Positions 9,189 through 18,236 of a stretch of DNA of 64,000 bases are shown here, one piece after another; positions within the stretch are counted from its first letter, which is position 1, and every line of letters begins with the position of its first letter. The translations under genes and the position numbers were made by a program. This stretch comes from an uncultured Acetobacteraceae bacterium (GTDB lineage: Bacteria > Pseudomonadota > Alphaproteobacteria > Acetobacterales > Acetobacteraceae), in the NCBI GenBank assembly GCA_903918195.1, contig CAIXDS010000258.1:1-64000 (forward strand). The letters are read 5' to 3'. The notes under the pieces are model-generated. The model saw only the letters and a program-made list of their open reading frames with translations. It had not been told where the DNA came from and did not search any database.

Positions 9189-10922
9189 TCAGGCCGACAG
9201 GCGCTCGGCGCTACGAACGACGGGCCGCCGGGCGCGCAAGGAAATCACGTCCGCCTGGGGAGGGGTCGCGTAGCGCAAGCCGGTGCGAACCAGCTTCAGG
9301 TCGAGGACAAATCCGCCCGGCATCGCGGCGGTCAGGTTCTCGGGCAACAGCGCGTCGCCCTGGGTCCAGCGATGCGTTCCCTCGGCGGCATGAAAACCGG
9401 TCGTGAAGCCGGCATGATCGAGCGGGACGTTGCTGTCGGCCACCGACATGCCGCTCAGGCAGATGCCGAGCCTGCGGTGGTCGCCGCTGGCCGGGTCGAG
9501 GTCAGCGAGGACGACGCTGCGCGAGACGATACGGACCTGCCGCGCGCCGGCCGGCACGATGAAGCGCACGCTGTCGCCCACGCACGATTCGGGGCGGATC
9601 GCGATGCCGTCCACCCGCAGATGCAGGTTGTCGTCCTCGGTGGTGGCCAGGCCGAGCTGCGCCGCGCGCGCGGCGAGACGGGCGCGCACGGCGGCCAGCG
9701 CCTCGCCCGCGGTGACGATCGGCAGGCAGGCGGGTTGTGGCGGCGCGTCGAGATCGTGGCCGAGCTCGAGGTAGCTGAGCACGTTGGTGAACATATTGCG
9801 GTTGCCGGTGTCGAGGAAGCTCTCGGCCGGCGCGCCTTCGGCGTAGAGCACCGCGTGGCGGGGGAGTTCGATGTGGAAATACTGCACCACGTCGAAGCCT
9901 TCGGCGCGGGTGATGGTGGTGCCGTTGAGCAGCTTCTCGGCCGGGATCAGCACGTCGTCGAGGCACAGCATGTGCTCGGGCGAGACATAAAGATCGCGTG
10001 CCGGACTGGCTTCGCCGAGCGCGCCGGCGGCGATGCGGACGGGCAGCAGGGCGACGCGGTGATGTTCGTTGACCAGCTTGGTGATGAAGCCGCGGGTGCC
10101 GATCCACTTGACCGGCAGCGCGCCGGCGGTGGTGGTGACCACCAGGTCGCCGATGTGCAGGTCTTCCACCGCGACCTCGCCGCGCAGGGTGGCGATGCGG
10201 GTGCCGCGCAGGAAGCAGGGATTGGTGATGTCGAGGACGCCGCCCGAGACGTTGGCCGTCCAGTCCGCTTTGGTCAGGTCTCGGCCGTCGGTGCTGGTGA
10301 GATGGACGGATTCGATCGCGGTGCCGTTGTTGGAAACGGTCAGGACGCCCGACGAGGCGCTGCCCGTATAGCTGACGCTGACGCTTGTGCTGGTAGCACC
10401 GAAGGTATTCGCCAGTTCCAGGCGGTCATTGCTTTCGAAATTGACGAGATCGAGCTTACTGTACGTAAGATTTGACGCAAGGGCATCCCAGTAAACAGTG
10501 GCAATTCCGGTACCGTCGTTGGCGAAGTCTACGTACTGTTCGCCACTGATACGGAAGGCGGTGCCAGAGCTGCCTATCTGCAGCGTGCTGCCGGAATTGG
10601 CATTGTGGAGATCGAATACACCGTAAGCGCTGGCGCCGCTGATTCCGACGCCCGTCGCCGGGGTGTTGATGGTGAATGTTGCACCTTGAGAAAGGTCAAT
10701 CGTTGCACTCTCAGTCGAGCTGGTAACCCATTGCAGGGCACCGACCGTGACGTTACCAGTGGTGCCGTTGACGTAGACAGTGAAGCTGCCGCCCGGCGGA
10801 GTCAGGGTGGCGTTCAACACGGCGAGGTCGCTACTGCCTGGCGCCGCCTTGGTGGGATTCCAGTCGGCTGCCGTGGTCCAGTTCGCGTCGCTGCCTTTGC
10901 CTGTCCAGGTTATAGAGGCCAT
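9189..10922 (-). CDS. Hint-domain (Hedgehog/intein-type) secreted protein
   Basis: 577 residues. Residues 1-230 form a serine/threonine/glycine-rich beta region beginning ITWTGKGSDANWTTAADW, like the passenger repeats of bacterial surface proteins. At NPC, Cys236 begins a Hint_2 domain: CFLRGTRIATLRGEVAVEDLHIGDLVVT, then KWIG, SPEHMLCLDDVLIPAEKLLNG and HIELPRHAVLYAEGAPAESF, the standard blocks of this family. Hint domains self-process at the leading cysteine, so cleavage between Pro235 and Cys236 or thioester chemistry is expected. No classical signal peptide is visible; related proteins in acetic acid bacteria are exported by type I systems. Neighbours are polysaccharide and PEP-CTERM regulators. 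The C-terminal 190 residues are not recognised. Confidence 0.82.
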   Translation of the reverse strand: MASITWTGKGSDANWTTAADWNPTKAAPGSSDLAVLNATLTPPGGSFTVYVNGTTGNVTVGALQWVTSSTESATIDLSQGATFTINTPATGVGISGASAYGVFDLHNANSGSTLQIGSSGTAFRISGEQYVDFANDGTGIATVYWDALASNLTYSKLDLVNFESNDRLELANTFGATSTSVSVSYTGSASSGVLTVSNNGTAIESVHLTSTDGRDLTKADWTANVSGGVLDITNPCFLRGTRIATLRGEVAVEDLHIGDLVVTTTAGALPVKWIGTRGFITKLVNEHHRVALLPVRIAAGALGEASPARDLYVSPEHMLCLDDVLIPAEKLLNGTTITRAEGFDVVQYFHIELPRHAVLYAEGAPAESFLDTGNRNMFTNVLSYLELGHDLDAPPQPACLPIVTAGEALAAVRARLAARAAQLGLATTEDDNLHLRVDGIAIRPESCVGDSVRFIVPAGARQVRIVSRSVVLADLDPASGDHRRLGICLSGMSVADSNVPLDHAGFTTGFHAAEGTHRWTQGDALLPENLTAAMPGGFVLDLKLVRTGLRYATPPQADVISLRARRPVVRSAERLSA

Positions 10923-11194
10923 GGGATACCTTTCTCGCCCGATCTGGATGGGGCAGAACGCGAGGGGTTGCGGGCAGGCGAAATTCCGGCGCGCCGGGAA
11001 CCGGATATGTAAAGATATTCTCTTTTCTGGAGCGTTTCGTCAAGCGTTTGTTAACGTATTTCAGTCGCTCGTGGTCGTGCCAGCGGCGCGCGCCGGCATC
11101 CTCCACTTGACCCCGGCCAGGACGGTGCGGTACGCGAACCATCCGCGGCAGGCGCGCTGAGCCCGTACCGGGAGCGGCCGCCGATGGAACAACC

Positions 11195-13255
11195 ATGACC
11201 GGCACTCTGTACGGCCTCTGCGCCGCGACCTATGCCGCGCTGGCGGTCTTCGTGCTGCTGCGCACCCGGTCCAACCCGTCCCGCACGCCCCTGCTGGCCG
11301 CCTGCCTGCTCACCGTGCTCTGGGCCGGCACCGGTGCCGTCGTGCCGGCGGCGAATCCGCTCGGCGGCCCGGCCGGGGCGCTCGACCTGGCGCGGCTGGC
11401 GGCGTGGTACGGTGTCACCCTGCACCTGTACCGCCGTTTCGTGACGGACCGGGCCGGGCCAGGCCGCAGCTTCATCGTCATGGGCGCGCTGGTCGCGCTG
11501 ATGGTCGGCGGCGCCATGCTGGTGGGGCTCGGCCGGGCCGGCGGGGCGCCCTCGCTGGCCTCGGCCGGGGTGGCGGCGCGGCTGATGCTGGCCATCAGCG
11601 AAGTGCTGCTGCTGGAGAACCTGCTGCGCAACGCGCCGGAGGAGGCGCGCTGGAACGTCACCCTGGTCTGCATCAGCCTGGGCGCGCTTTCCGTCTACGA
11701 TATCCTGCTGTGCACCGACGCGGCCCTGTTCCGCCATGCCTCGCCGGTGCTGGCCGACGGGCGGGCGCTGGCGAACGTGCTGGTGGCGCCGCTGCTGGGG
11801 CTGGCCGCGCTGCGCATCCAGAAAGCGCCGGCGCTGGCGATGTCGCGCACCGCCGCCTTCCACAGCGCCAGCCTGGTGGCCAGCGGCGTGCTGCTGGTGA
11901 TACTCGCCGGCGTGGGCGAGGTGTTCCGCGCCTTCGGCACACGCTGGGGGGCGGTGGCCGAGGTGGGGCTGATCTGCTCCGGCGTGATCGGGGTGGCGGT
12001 GCTGCTGACCTCCGGCGCCGGCCGGTCGCATATCCGCGCCGCCCTGGTCGATCCGTTCTTCGCTGAACGCTACGACTACCGCCGCGAGTGGCTGCGCTGC
12101 ATCGACATGCTGGCCGGCGCAGGGGGGACGGGTACGGGCAGCCTGGCGCCGCTGCATACCAGGGTGATCCGCACGGTGGCGCAGGTGGTGGACAGCCCGG
12201 CCGGCATGCTGTTCCTGCGCGAGTCGGGACACGGCCCGGACGATTTGTCGTTCCAGTGGGCCGGGTCGTGGAACATGCCGGCGCTGTCCCTGCCCGTCCC
12301 GCCGGAGCATCCGCTGCTGGCGGGATTCGGCGCCGGCGAAAACATCGCGGTGCCCGATCCCGCCACGCTCCTGCACCCGCCCCTCGATGCCCTGTCCAAT
12401 CTGTGGCTGGCAGTGCCGCTGCCGCACCCCGGCGGCGGGCCGGCCGGCTTCGTTCTGGTGGCGCAGCCGCGGGCGCCCTTCGCTCTGGACGGCGAGGTGT
12501 TCGCCCTGCTGCGCACGGTGGCGCGCGAAGTGGCCACCTACCTGGCCGAGCAGCGCGCCCTGCAGGCGCTGATGGAGGCGCGGCAGTTGCGCGACTTCGG
12601 CAAGCGCTTCGCCTTCGTCGCGCACGACATCAAGAACGTCTCCAGCCAGCTTTCGCTGCTACTGGCCAATGCCGAGCACCACATCGACAACCCCGAATTC
12701 CAGCGCGACATGCTGGCAACGGTGCGCGCCTCGGTAAGCAAGATCGGCGGCCTGCTGCGCCGGCTGCAGGAACCGCCAGGCGGCACGGCGCCCGGCCGGG
12801 TGGAACCGCTCGGCCGGGTGGAGGCGATCGCCGCCACCTGCCGCCGGCTGCACGGCGCCCGCGTGGTGGTGGAGGCCGGTGACACGGCAACCAGCGACGT
12901 GGCAATCGGCCCGGCCGCGTTCGACGCGGTGGTGACCCACCTGCTGGACAACGCAATGGAGGCGGCCGGCCCGGCCGCGCCGCTGCGCATCGTGCTGCGC
13001 CACGACCAGCGCCGGGTGCTGATGGACATTATCGACCGCGGTCCCGGCATGACGCCGGACTTCGTGCGCGACGAGTTGTTCCGGCCGTTCCGCACCTCCA
13101 AGCAGAAGGGCAGCGGCATCGGCGCCTTCCAGGCACGCGAGCTGCTGCGCGAGGCGGGCGGCGACCTGATCGTGCTGAGCCGGCCCGGCGAGGGCACCAC
13201 GATGCGGCTGCTGCTGCCACTGGCCGCGGACGCGGCCGCGCTTCCGGCGACGTAA
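11195..13255 (+). CDS. prsK: PrsK, XrtA/PEP-CTERM-system sensor histidine kinase
   Basis: 686 residues: roughly the first 290 hold about eight to ten membrane helices (7TM-like sensor), residues 300-450 a GAF-like region, then a kinase core. His477 sits in FAFVAHDIKNVSSQLSLL, the unusual HDIKN phosphoacceptor block of the PrsK family. The ATP-binding domain shows HLLDNAMEA (N box), DRGPGMTPDFV (G1), and KGSGIGAFQARELLREAGGDL (G2). The start ATG at 11195 is the first in frame. It lies 167 bp upstream of prsR on the same strand, the conserved arrangement in PEP-CTERM/exosortase organisms, and should phosphorylate that regulator. The signal it senses is unknown. Confidence 0.92.
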   Translation: MTGTLYGLCAATYAALAVFVLLRTRSNPSRTPLLAACLLTVLWAGTGAVVPAANPLGGPAGALDLARLAAWYGVTLHLYRRFVTDRAGPGRSFIVMGALVALMVGGAMLVGLGRAGGAPSLASAGVAARLMLAISEVLLLENLLRNAPEEARWNVTLVCISLGALSVYDILLCTDAALFRHASPVLADGRALANVLVAPLLGLAALRIQKAPALAMSRTAAFHSASLVASGVLLVILAGVGEVFRAFGTRWGAVAEVGLICSGVIGVAVLLTSGAGRSHIRAALVDPFFAERYDYRREWLRCIDMLAGAGGTGTGSLAPLHTRVIRTVAQVVDSPAGMLFLRESGHGPDDLSFQWAGSWNMPALSLPVPPEHPLLAGFGAGENIAVPDPATLLHPPLDALSNLWLAVPLPHPGGGPAGFVLVAQPRAPFALDGEVFALLRTVAREVATYLAEQRALQALMEARQLRDFGKRFAFVAHDIKNVSSQLSLLLANAEHHIDNPEFQRDMLATVRASVSKIGGLLRRLQEPPGGTAPGRVEPLGRVEAIAATCRRLHGARVVVEAGDTATSDVAIGPAAFDAVVTHLLDNAMEAAGPAAPLRIVLRHDQRRVLMDIIDRGPGMTPDFVRDELFRPFRTSKQKGSGIGAFQARELLREAGGDLIVLSRPGEGTTMRLLLPLAADAAALPAT

Positions 13256-13422
13256 GCAGGCACGGGCTGCCCAGAGACATTTTCTGGCCGTCTCGGACCG
13301 GCTGTTTCTGGTCCGTGCGTTGACAGGCCCCCTCCCCGTCCGCACCGCCATGCGCCGACAAGGATGCCCGCGACACGCCCCGGCAGGACGGCGTATGGAA
13401 CCGGACGGAACGAGGGCATGAC

Positions 13423-14802
13423 GTGGCCAGGCCGAAGCTGCTGATCATCGAGGACGATGTCGGGCTGTGCAACCAGTACCGCTGGGCCTTTCCCGGCTAC
13501 GAGACGCTGTTCGCGCATAGCCGCCCGCAGGCGCTGGCGATGCTGCAGCGCGAGCAGCCCAACCTCGCCATCATGGATCTGGGCCTGCCGCCCGACCCGG
13601 ACGGGGTGTCGGAAGGGTTCGCGACACTGGAACAGATCGGCCGGGTTGCGCCGGAGCTGAAAGTGATCGTGGCGACCAGCCATGGCGACCGCACCCATGC
13701 GCTGCGGGCCGTGGCCGGCGGCGCCTATGATTTCTGCGAGAAGCCGATCGAGATCGCGGTGCTGCGCACGGTGGTGGACCGGGCGCAGCGCCTGTTCGAA
13801 CTGGAGGAAGAGAACCGGACTCTGGCGCAGGCGAGCGTGCAGGCACCGCTGCGGCGCATCGTAACCGGCAGCGATTCCATGCTGAAGGTGAACCGCACCG
13901 TCGAGCGGGTGGCGCCGACCAACGTGACGGTGCTGCTGCTGGGCGAAAGCGGCACCGGCAAGGAATTGCTGGCGCAGGCGGTGCACGAGCTGAGCCCGCG
14001 CGCGCGCCAGCCCTTCGTGGCGATCAACTGCGGCGCCATTCCGGAAACGCTGCTGGAAAGCGAGCTGTTCGGCTACGAACGCGGCGCCTTCACCGGGGCG
14101 GTGAAACAGAGCATCGGCAAGATCGAGAGCGCCCACCGCGGCACCCTGTTCCTGGACGAGATCGGCGACCTGCCGCAGCCCCTGCAGGTGAAGCTGCTGC
14201 GCTTCCTGCAGGAGCAGACCATCGAGCGGATCGGCGGGCGGGCGCCCATTGCGGTGGATGTGCGGGTGGTGTCGGCGACCAACGTGGCGATCGAGGAACA
14301 GGTGGAACGCGGCCGCTTCCGCGGCGACCTGTTCTACCGGCTGAACGCGGTGAGCATCCGCATCCCGCCGCTGCGCGAACGGCCGGGCGACGCCATATTG
14401 CTGGCCCGATTCTTCCTCAACCGGTTCAACCGGGAGATGAACCGGTCACTGCGCGGCTTCAGCGAGGCGGCGGTGGCGGCGATCGGCGCGCATGCCTGGC
14501 CGGGCAATGTGCGCGAACTGGAGAACCGGGTGAAGCGGGCGGTGGTGATGGCGGACGGGCGGCTGGTGGATGCGCCCGACCTGGAACTGCTGCCACCGGA
14601 AGGGATGACGCTGGATTTCGACCTGCGGGCGGCGCGGCTGCGGGCGGAGCGGGAGGTGCTGCAGCGGGCGCTGGCGTACAGCAACAGCCGGCTGAGCCAG
14701 GCGGCGAAGCTGCTGGGGGTCAGCCGGCCAACGCTGTACGGGCTGCTGGAGGCGCACGACCTGATGCCGGTGCGGACGGTAGCGGCGGAGGACGAGGGCT
14801 GA
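13423..14802 (+). CDS. prsR: PrsR, PEP-CTERM-box sigma-54 response regulator
   Basis: 459 residues with a GTG start preceded by GAGGG. The domains are: a receiver (residues 1-120) with IIEDD and phosphoacceptor Asp52 in IMDLGLP; a sigma-54 AAA+ ATPase (about 145-375) with Walker A GESGTGKE at 174-181 and the sigma-54-contact loop GAFTGA at 221-226; and a C-terminal Fis-type helix-turn-helix in [23 protein letters not shown]. Length and order match PrsR, the activator that binds the PEP-CTERM box. The convergent next gene encodes a PEP-CTERM protein and has a sigma-54 promoter with three candidate boxes upstream, so a direct target is visible in the window. Confidence 0.93.
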   Translation: MARPKLLIIEDDVGLCNQYRWAFPGYETLFAHSRPQALAMLQREQPNLAIMDLGLPPDPDGVSEGFATLEQIGRVAPELKVIVATSHGDRTHALRAVAGGAYDFCEKPIEIAVLRTVVDRAQRLFELEEENRTLAQASVQAPLRRIVTGSDSMLKVNRTVERVAPTNVTVLLLGESGTGKELLAQAVHELSPRARQPFVAINCGAIPETLLESELFGYERGAFTGAVKQSIGKIESAHRGTLFLDEIGDLPQPLQVKLLRFLQEQTIERIGGRAPIAVDVRVVSATNVAIEEQVERGRFRGDLFYRLNAVSIRIPPLRERPGDAILLARFFLNRFNREMNRSLRGFSEAAVAAIGAHAWPGNVRELENRVKRAVVMADGRLVDAPDLELLPPEGMTLDFDLRAARLRAEREVLQRALAYSNSRLSQAAKLLGVSRPTLYGLLEAHDLMPVRTVAAEDEG

Positions 14803-14861
14803 TCATGCGGACCAGCCAGGACGCTCCGGCTGGGCCGCGCCACTCAACAGCCGCGGCGGGT

Positions 14862-15485
14862 TCAGCCGAGCTTGCGGCGGCGAACGAGGCCGATGCCGAG
14901 AAGCCCGACCCCCAGCAGCGCTATTGAAGCGGGTTCCGGCACATCGACACTGGCGCTATCGATCGACAGATATTGGCCATTGGTATCGGTGATGCTGAAC
15001 TGGAGCACGTTGCCGGTTGGGTCCAACAGATTGGCGGCGACCGCCCCAAACGAAAAAGTCTGGGCTGTCGCGAAAGGATCGGAATACGCGGAAACGGACC
15101 AGGATTGCAGCGTCACGCCATTCAACGTGACGGCGAACGTATAATTGTTGGGACTTGCCTGGGTGTCATTACCGCCCACCGTGAACGAGATATTTAAAGC
15201 CGTTGCCGTGCCTGAGTTGAAAGTCTGACTAAGCGTAGCTGTGTTGCTAGAAGTTGGGCCAAGATCGACGGCACTGTTCGTGCCGGCAGAGAACGAATTG
15301 TTGCTGTTGTCGATTATCGCCCAACCGTCCGGTGCATTGGAGCTGGCGATTCCATTGTAGGTACCGGCATAGATACCGGTACCGGTATTTGCCGTGAAAT
15401 CGCCGTTGGTCAGCAGATTGGCGTGTGCCGTTGCCGCGCCGCCGAGCAGGCTGGCAGCCAGGAAAAGCGCCTTCAGGGTCTGCAT
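14862..15485 (-). CDS. PEP-CTERM sorting-domain secreted protein
   Basis: 207 residues from ATG 15485, giving a clean signal peptide (MQTLKALFLAASLLGGAATAHA); an ATG five codons earlier is less likely. The mature part is rich in Asn, Ser, Thr and Gly, with LLTNGDFTANTGTG opening a jelly-roll-like domain. The last 26 residues are a textbook PEP-CTERM tail: VPEP (182-185), a hydrophobic helix LLGVGLLGIGLV and the basic end RRRKLG. Exosortase (XrtA) should cleave at the PEP motif and leave the protein in the extracellular matrix. No exosortase gene is in the window, so it must be encoded elsewhere. Transcription probably depends on sigma-54 and PrsR. Confidence 0.93.
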   Translation of the reverse strand: MQTLKALFLAASLLGGAATAHANLLTNGDFTANTGTGIYAGTYNGIASSNAPDGWAIIDNSNNSFSAGTNSAVDLGPTSSNTATLSQTFNSGTATALNISFTVGGNDTQASPNNYTFAVTLNGVTLQSWSVSAYSDPFATAQTFSFGAVAANLLDPTGNVLQFSITDTNGQYLSIDSASVDVPEPASIALLGVGLLGIGLVRRRKLG

Positions 15486-15573
15486 GGCCGATCTCTCCAA
15501 ACATACAGCGAGCAGGTAACGGAACGCCCGTCTCGGTGCCGAGCCATCTCAAAAATTCCACTGATCTAAGCAA

Positions 15574-15589
15574 TGCAGGTTCCATGCCA
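15574..15589 (-). promoter_or_regulatory. Sigma-54 promoter of the PEP-CTERM gene
   Basis: On the minus strand the sequence reads TGGCATGGAACCTGCA, with GG at -24 (15588-15587) and GC at -12 (15576-15575), separated by exactly ten bases. It differs from the TGGCAC-N5-TTGCA consensus by only two tolerated bases. It predicts a start near 15563 and a leader of about 78 bases to the ATG at 15485. Confidence 0.8.
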
Positions 15590-15652
15590 GACGGAAATGG
15601 TCTTCGGGAATTGATGGTTTCCCCAGAACTGCTCCGGGGCCGGCCAGCCAAG

Positions 15653-15670
15653 TGTAAAGTATCCCGACAG
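15653..15670 (+). promoter_or_regulatory. PEP-CTERM box 1 (candidate PrsR site)
   Basis: TGTAAAGTATCCCGACAG, centred about 99 bp upstream of the predicted sigma-54 start, the normal distance for an enhancer-binding activator. It has an imperfect dyad with TGT and ACA ends and differs at one or two positions from the two further copies. Confidence 0.75.
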
Positions 15671-15812
15671 TTCAGCGTGGATCGTTTTTTTGACAAGTCA
15701 TGGCAATTTGCCCACACCCGCTGTTCGCTTGGCCGGGTGCGGTGCGCAGCCCCCCGCAGAGCCGGAACCGCAACGTTCTGCAACAAGCGGTTTCGAAGCA
15801 CGCCGCCGGGGA

Positions 15813-15830
15813 TGTAAAGTTTCCCGACAG
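15813..15830 (+). promoter_or_regulatory. PEP-CTERM box 2 (candidate PrsR site)
   Basis: TGTAAAGTTTCCCGACAG, 160 bp from box 1 and in the same orientation. It is the central member of the set of three and matches box 1 at 17 of 18 positions. Confidence 0.75.
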
Positions 15831-15967
15831 GTGCCTTGGCAAATGACCCGGTTCGCCGGCGGGGCGGATCGCGGCACGGCCCGGCACGGCGGGACAGCAC
15901 ATTGATTTAACGATGTTTATGATGAGCCAACGCGGTCCGGGTCGACGTCCGGGCGGGGTGGCCGGGA

Positions 15968-15985
15968 TGTAAAGTTTTCCGACAG
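15968..15985 (+). promoter_or_regulatory. PEP-CTERM box 3 (candidate PrsR site)
   Basis: TGTAAAGTTTTCCGACAG, 155 bp from box 2, same orientation, one mismatch to box 2. The flanking bases of the three boxes are otherwise unrelated, so this is motif conservation rather than a tandem duplication. Confidence 0.75.
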
Positions 15986-16350
15986 TCTTGGTTTCCAACC
16001 GAAAGCGGCTGGAGAGACCGGCACAATTCGTCCCGAAAAGTGAACGAGTCTCCGGGGGTTGACCAGGCGGTGATGCCGGCGATCGCCCGCCCCGGCGTGT
16101 CGTGGCCGGACTTCGCCGACGATAGTGGGCGGTTTGGTGATGGGCGGGTAATCCGCCAATGATTTGCGTTTGTCAAGGCGCCCTTATGGCTAGCAATCAT
16201 TTTTTGCGTGCCTCCGGCATGCCTTACTGAGTTGCGGCTCTACGTAGCTCCGTCCGCACGGATTGACACACGGACGGCTAAGCGTATGGCATTGCGTTCA
16301 GGTTGATGGCAATATGCATGGCGGCACGGTCGGCCATGCGGAGAGAAACC

Positions 16351-16992
16351 ATGTATGTCCTTGTTCTGGCTTCCCAAAAAGGCGGCGCCGGGAAAACCAC
16401 CCTCAGCCGCCACCTCGCCGTCGAGGCCGAGCGGGCCGGCTGCGGACCCGTCGTGCTGCTCGACGCCGACCCCCAGGGCGGCCTTGCCGCCTGGTGGAAC
16501 CGCCGCCAGGCCGAAACCCCGGTGTTCTTCTCCTCCACCCTGCAGGACCTGCCGCTGCGCATCGAACAGGCCCGCGCCGGCGGGTTCCGCCTCGCCGTCA
16601 TCGACACCCCACCCCAGGTCACCAGCCTGATCCGCGCCGTCGTGCAGCTTGCCGATCTGGTGCTGATCCCGACCCGCCCCTCGCCCGACGACCTCGACGC
16701 CGTCGGGCGCACCATCGACATCGTGGAAGAGGCCGGGCGGCCGATGGTGTTCGTCGTCAACGGCGCCACCCGCAACGCCCGCATCACCGGCCAGGCGGCG
16801 ATCGCCCTGTCGCAGAGCGGCACCGTGGCCAAGCCAATGATCGCCCAGTCGGTGGCCTTCCCCACCAGCGGCATCGACGGCCGCACCGTGGGCGAGCTCG
16901 ACGCGGCCAGCACGCCGGCCAAGGAAATTGCGGAACTATGGAAATACGTGGAAACGCGTCTCCGTAAATCCGCACGTGCGGAGGCGGCATGA
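16351..16992 (+). CDS. parA: ParA-family partition ATPase (module 1)
   Basis: 213 residues from ATG 16351, which has a GGAGAG site and opens directly with the ATPase core MYVLVLASQKGGAGKTT. The deviant Walker A KGGAGKTT lies at residues 10-17, DADPQGG is the Walker A' strand, and VIDTPPQ the Walker B. No N-terminal DNA-binding extension is present, so it is the short type Ib/MinD-like ParA that normally works with a small ribbon-helix-helix partner. The next gene overlaps by ATGA and encodes such a partner. It should segregate the replicon. Confidence 0.9.
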   Translation: MYVLVLASQKGGAGKTTLSRHLAVEAERAGCGPVVLLDADPQGGLAAWWNRRQAETPVFFSSTLQDLPLRIEQARAGGFRLAVIDTPPQVTSLIRAVVQLADLVLIPTRPSPDDLDAVGRTIDIVEEAGRPMVFVVNGATRNARITGQAAIALSQSGTVAKPMIAQSVAFPTSGIDGRTVGELDAASTPAKEIAELWKYVETRLRKSARAEAA

Positions 16993-17396
16993 GCCGCGCA
17001 CCGGACCTCAGCGCCTTCCCCATCCCCCGCAAGGGCGGCGCCCGTCCGATCACCGACGCCGAAACGGAATCGGTCCCGTCGCCGGTCGCTCCGCCGCCTC
17101 CGCCGGTTCCGCCAGCACCGCCCGAACCACCGCAGGCAGCCTCACACCCCAATCCGGTACACCCAAATCCGGCACGACCCAGTCCGGCGCGGCCAGCCCG
17201 CACGGCACCGCGCCCGGTGCCGGCGCCCGAGCCGGTGCGCGGCCCGGTGATCGCAACCACCGTAAAGCTGGACGAGGGCCGCTACCTGCGGCTGATGGAG
17301 GCTGGCGCCCCCCGGCCGGGCCGGCTACGCCGGCGGACCATCCAGGACATGTTCATCGAAGCGCTCGACGAGTGGCTGGAGCGGCGCGATCTGTAG
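16989..17396 (+). CDS. Small partition partner protein with a C-terminal ribbon-helix-helix-like region
   Basis: 135 residues, coupled to parA by an ATGA overlap. Residues 20-85 are a low-complexity proline/alanine stretch with repeated HPNP and ARPSP units. The C-terminal 50 residues (IATTVKLDEGRYLRLMEAG...RRRTIQDMFIEALDEWLERRDL) look like a beta strand followed by two helices, as in RHH/ParG-type centromere-binding proteins. This suggests it binds parS and stimulates ParA, with the proline-rich arm as a flexible linker. The family assignment is inferred from position and secondary-structure pattern, not from a recognised signature. Confidence 0.6.
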   Translation: MSRAPDLSAFPIPRKGGARPITDAETESVPSPVAPPPPPVPPAPPEPPQAASHPNPVHPNPARPSPARPARTAPRPVPAPEPVRGPVIATTVKLDEGRYLRLMEAGAPRPGRLRRRTIQDMFIEALDEWLERRDL

Positions 17397-17465
17397 CCGG
17401 GGTGCCGTCTGACGGGCCGGCGGAAAGGGGAGGGGGTACGGGCTTACGCGAAAGACTGATTCCAG

Positions 17466-17495
17466 CGGGTTGGCAGAATGCTGCCGCCTTTTTCC
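17466..17495 (+). terminator. Candidate terminator between convergent partition genes
   Basis: Short stem GGCAG (17472-17476) and CTGCC (17481-17485) with a four-base loop, followed by GCCTTTTTCC. It is weak but well placed between two convergent genes. Confidence 0.4.
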
Positions 17496-17510
17496 GTTCG
17501 CAGGCCCGGC

Positions 17511-18233
17511 CTATTCGAGCAGGCCATCGATGATGGAGGCGCTCGCTCCGTCTTCCCCGAGTTGGCGGTCGATTTCCAAAAGTTCCCGGCGCAGGCGCTC
17601 GATGTCGGCGACAATCTTTTTCCGCCGTTGCACCAACTCATTCTCCCGGTCAACCCGAGCCTTCCGCAACCTCCGCTTGAATTCGATGATGTCGTCCCGC
17701 CTGGCCCGGGCGCCGACAACGCCCTCCTTGCGAGCAACGTCGAGTTCCGCGTCGGTCAGCGTGGTGAGCTGGTATGCGACTGAGTAGTTGTTCGGCAGTT
17801 CGGCCGGACTGAGGCGTCCGGCCTCCAGTGCCCGGGCAACGCACTCCAGTTGCGAGGCGATCTGGAAGCTGAACGGCAATTTGGCCAGGAAGAGCCGCCA
17901 TTCTGCGTTTGTCTGCGCGCGGCGCTCGGCTGGCACCAGGTGTGAGTTATTGCCGCGAATCCGCTCTTCGATGATGCCACGGGCTTTGACGATACGCGTG
18001 CCGATGGTCAGGAAAGTCTCCTGGGCGCGGCTCCAGAGCGTGCCGATTTCGACCGCCAAATGTTCTGGATTTCCCGTCTCAAAGGCCGCTGTCGCCAGGA
18101 CATCGCCACGCTGGTCCGGGTTCGCGGGAGGCTCCTGCTCAACGGCTTGCTCAATGGTGCGCCGGATGCGGGCGGGGTCCAGGCCGCGCCCGTCGGTGGG
18201 TGCGACGGTGGAGATCGTGCGGCGGACGGCCAT
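17511..18233 (-). CDS. Uncharacterised partner protein of ParA module 2
   Basis: 240 residues, alpha-helical and highly charged. The C-terminal third (about residues 165-230) is a run of Arg/Glu/Lys heptads (RRLRKARVDRENELVQRRKKIVADIERLRRELLEIDRQLGED) that should form a coiled coil. The middle part, SFQIASQLECVARALEAGRLSPAELPNNYSVAYQLTTLTDAELDVARKEG, resembles the helical domain of plasmid ParB-like/replication-associated proteins in which a conserved PxxYSxxYxL stretch occurs. It starts three bases after the stop of the parA at 18237, so the two are co-transcribed. I infer a centromere-binding or adaptor role; no catalytic motif is visible. Confidence 0.55.
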   Translation of the reverse strand: MAVRRTISTVAPTDGRGLDPARIRRTIEQAVEQEPPANPDQRGDVLATAAFETGNPEHLAVEIGTLWSRAQETFLTIGTRIVKARGIIEERIRGNNSHLVPAERRAQTNAEWRLFLAKLPFSFQIASQLECVARALEAGRLSPAELPNNYSVAYQLTTLTDAELDVARKEGVVGARARRDDIIEFKRRLRKARVDRENELVQRRKKIVADIERLRRELLEIDRQLGEDGASASIIDGLLE

Positions 18234-18236
18234 GGG

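Larger units (their letters stand above)
15486..16350. other. Regulatory intergenic region between the PEP-CTERM gene and parA
   Basis: An 865-bp stretch with no supported coding sequence. It holds the sigma-54 promoter and three PrsR-type boxes (annotated separately). Close to parA there is a 7-bp inverted repeat, CCGTCCG at 16250-16256 and CGGACGG at 16271-16277, a possible operator or centromere-like site. Confidence 0.6.

Noticed and set aside
11005-11025. TGTAAAG sequence upstream of the Hint gene
   Set aside because: Only the first half of a PrsR box; the CCGACA half is missing.
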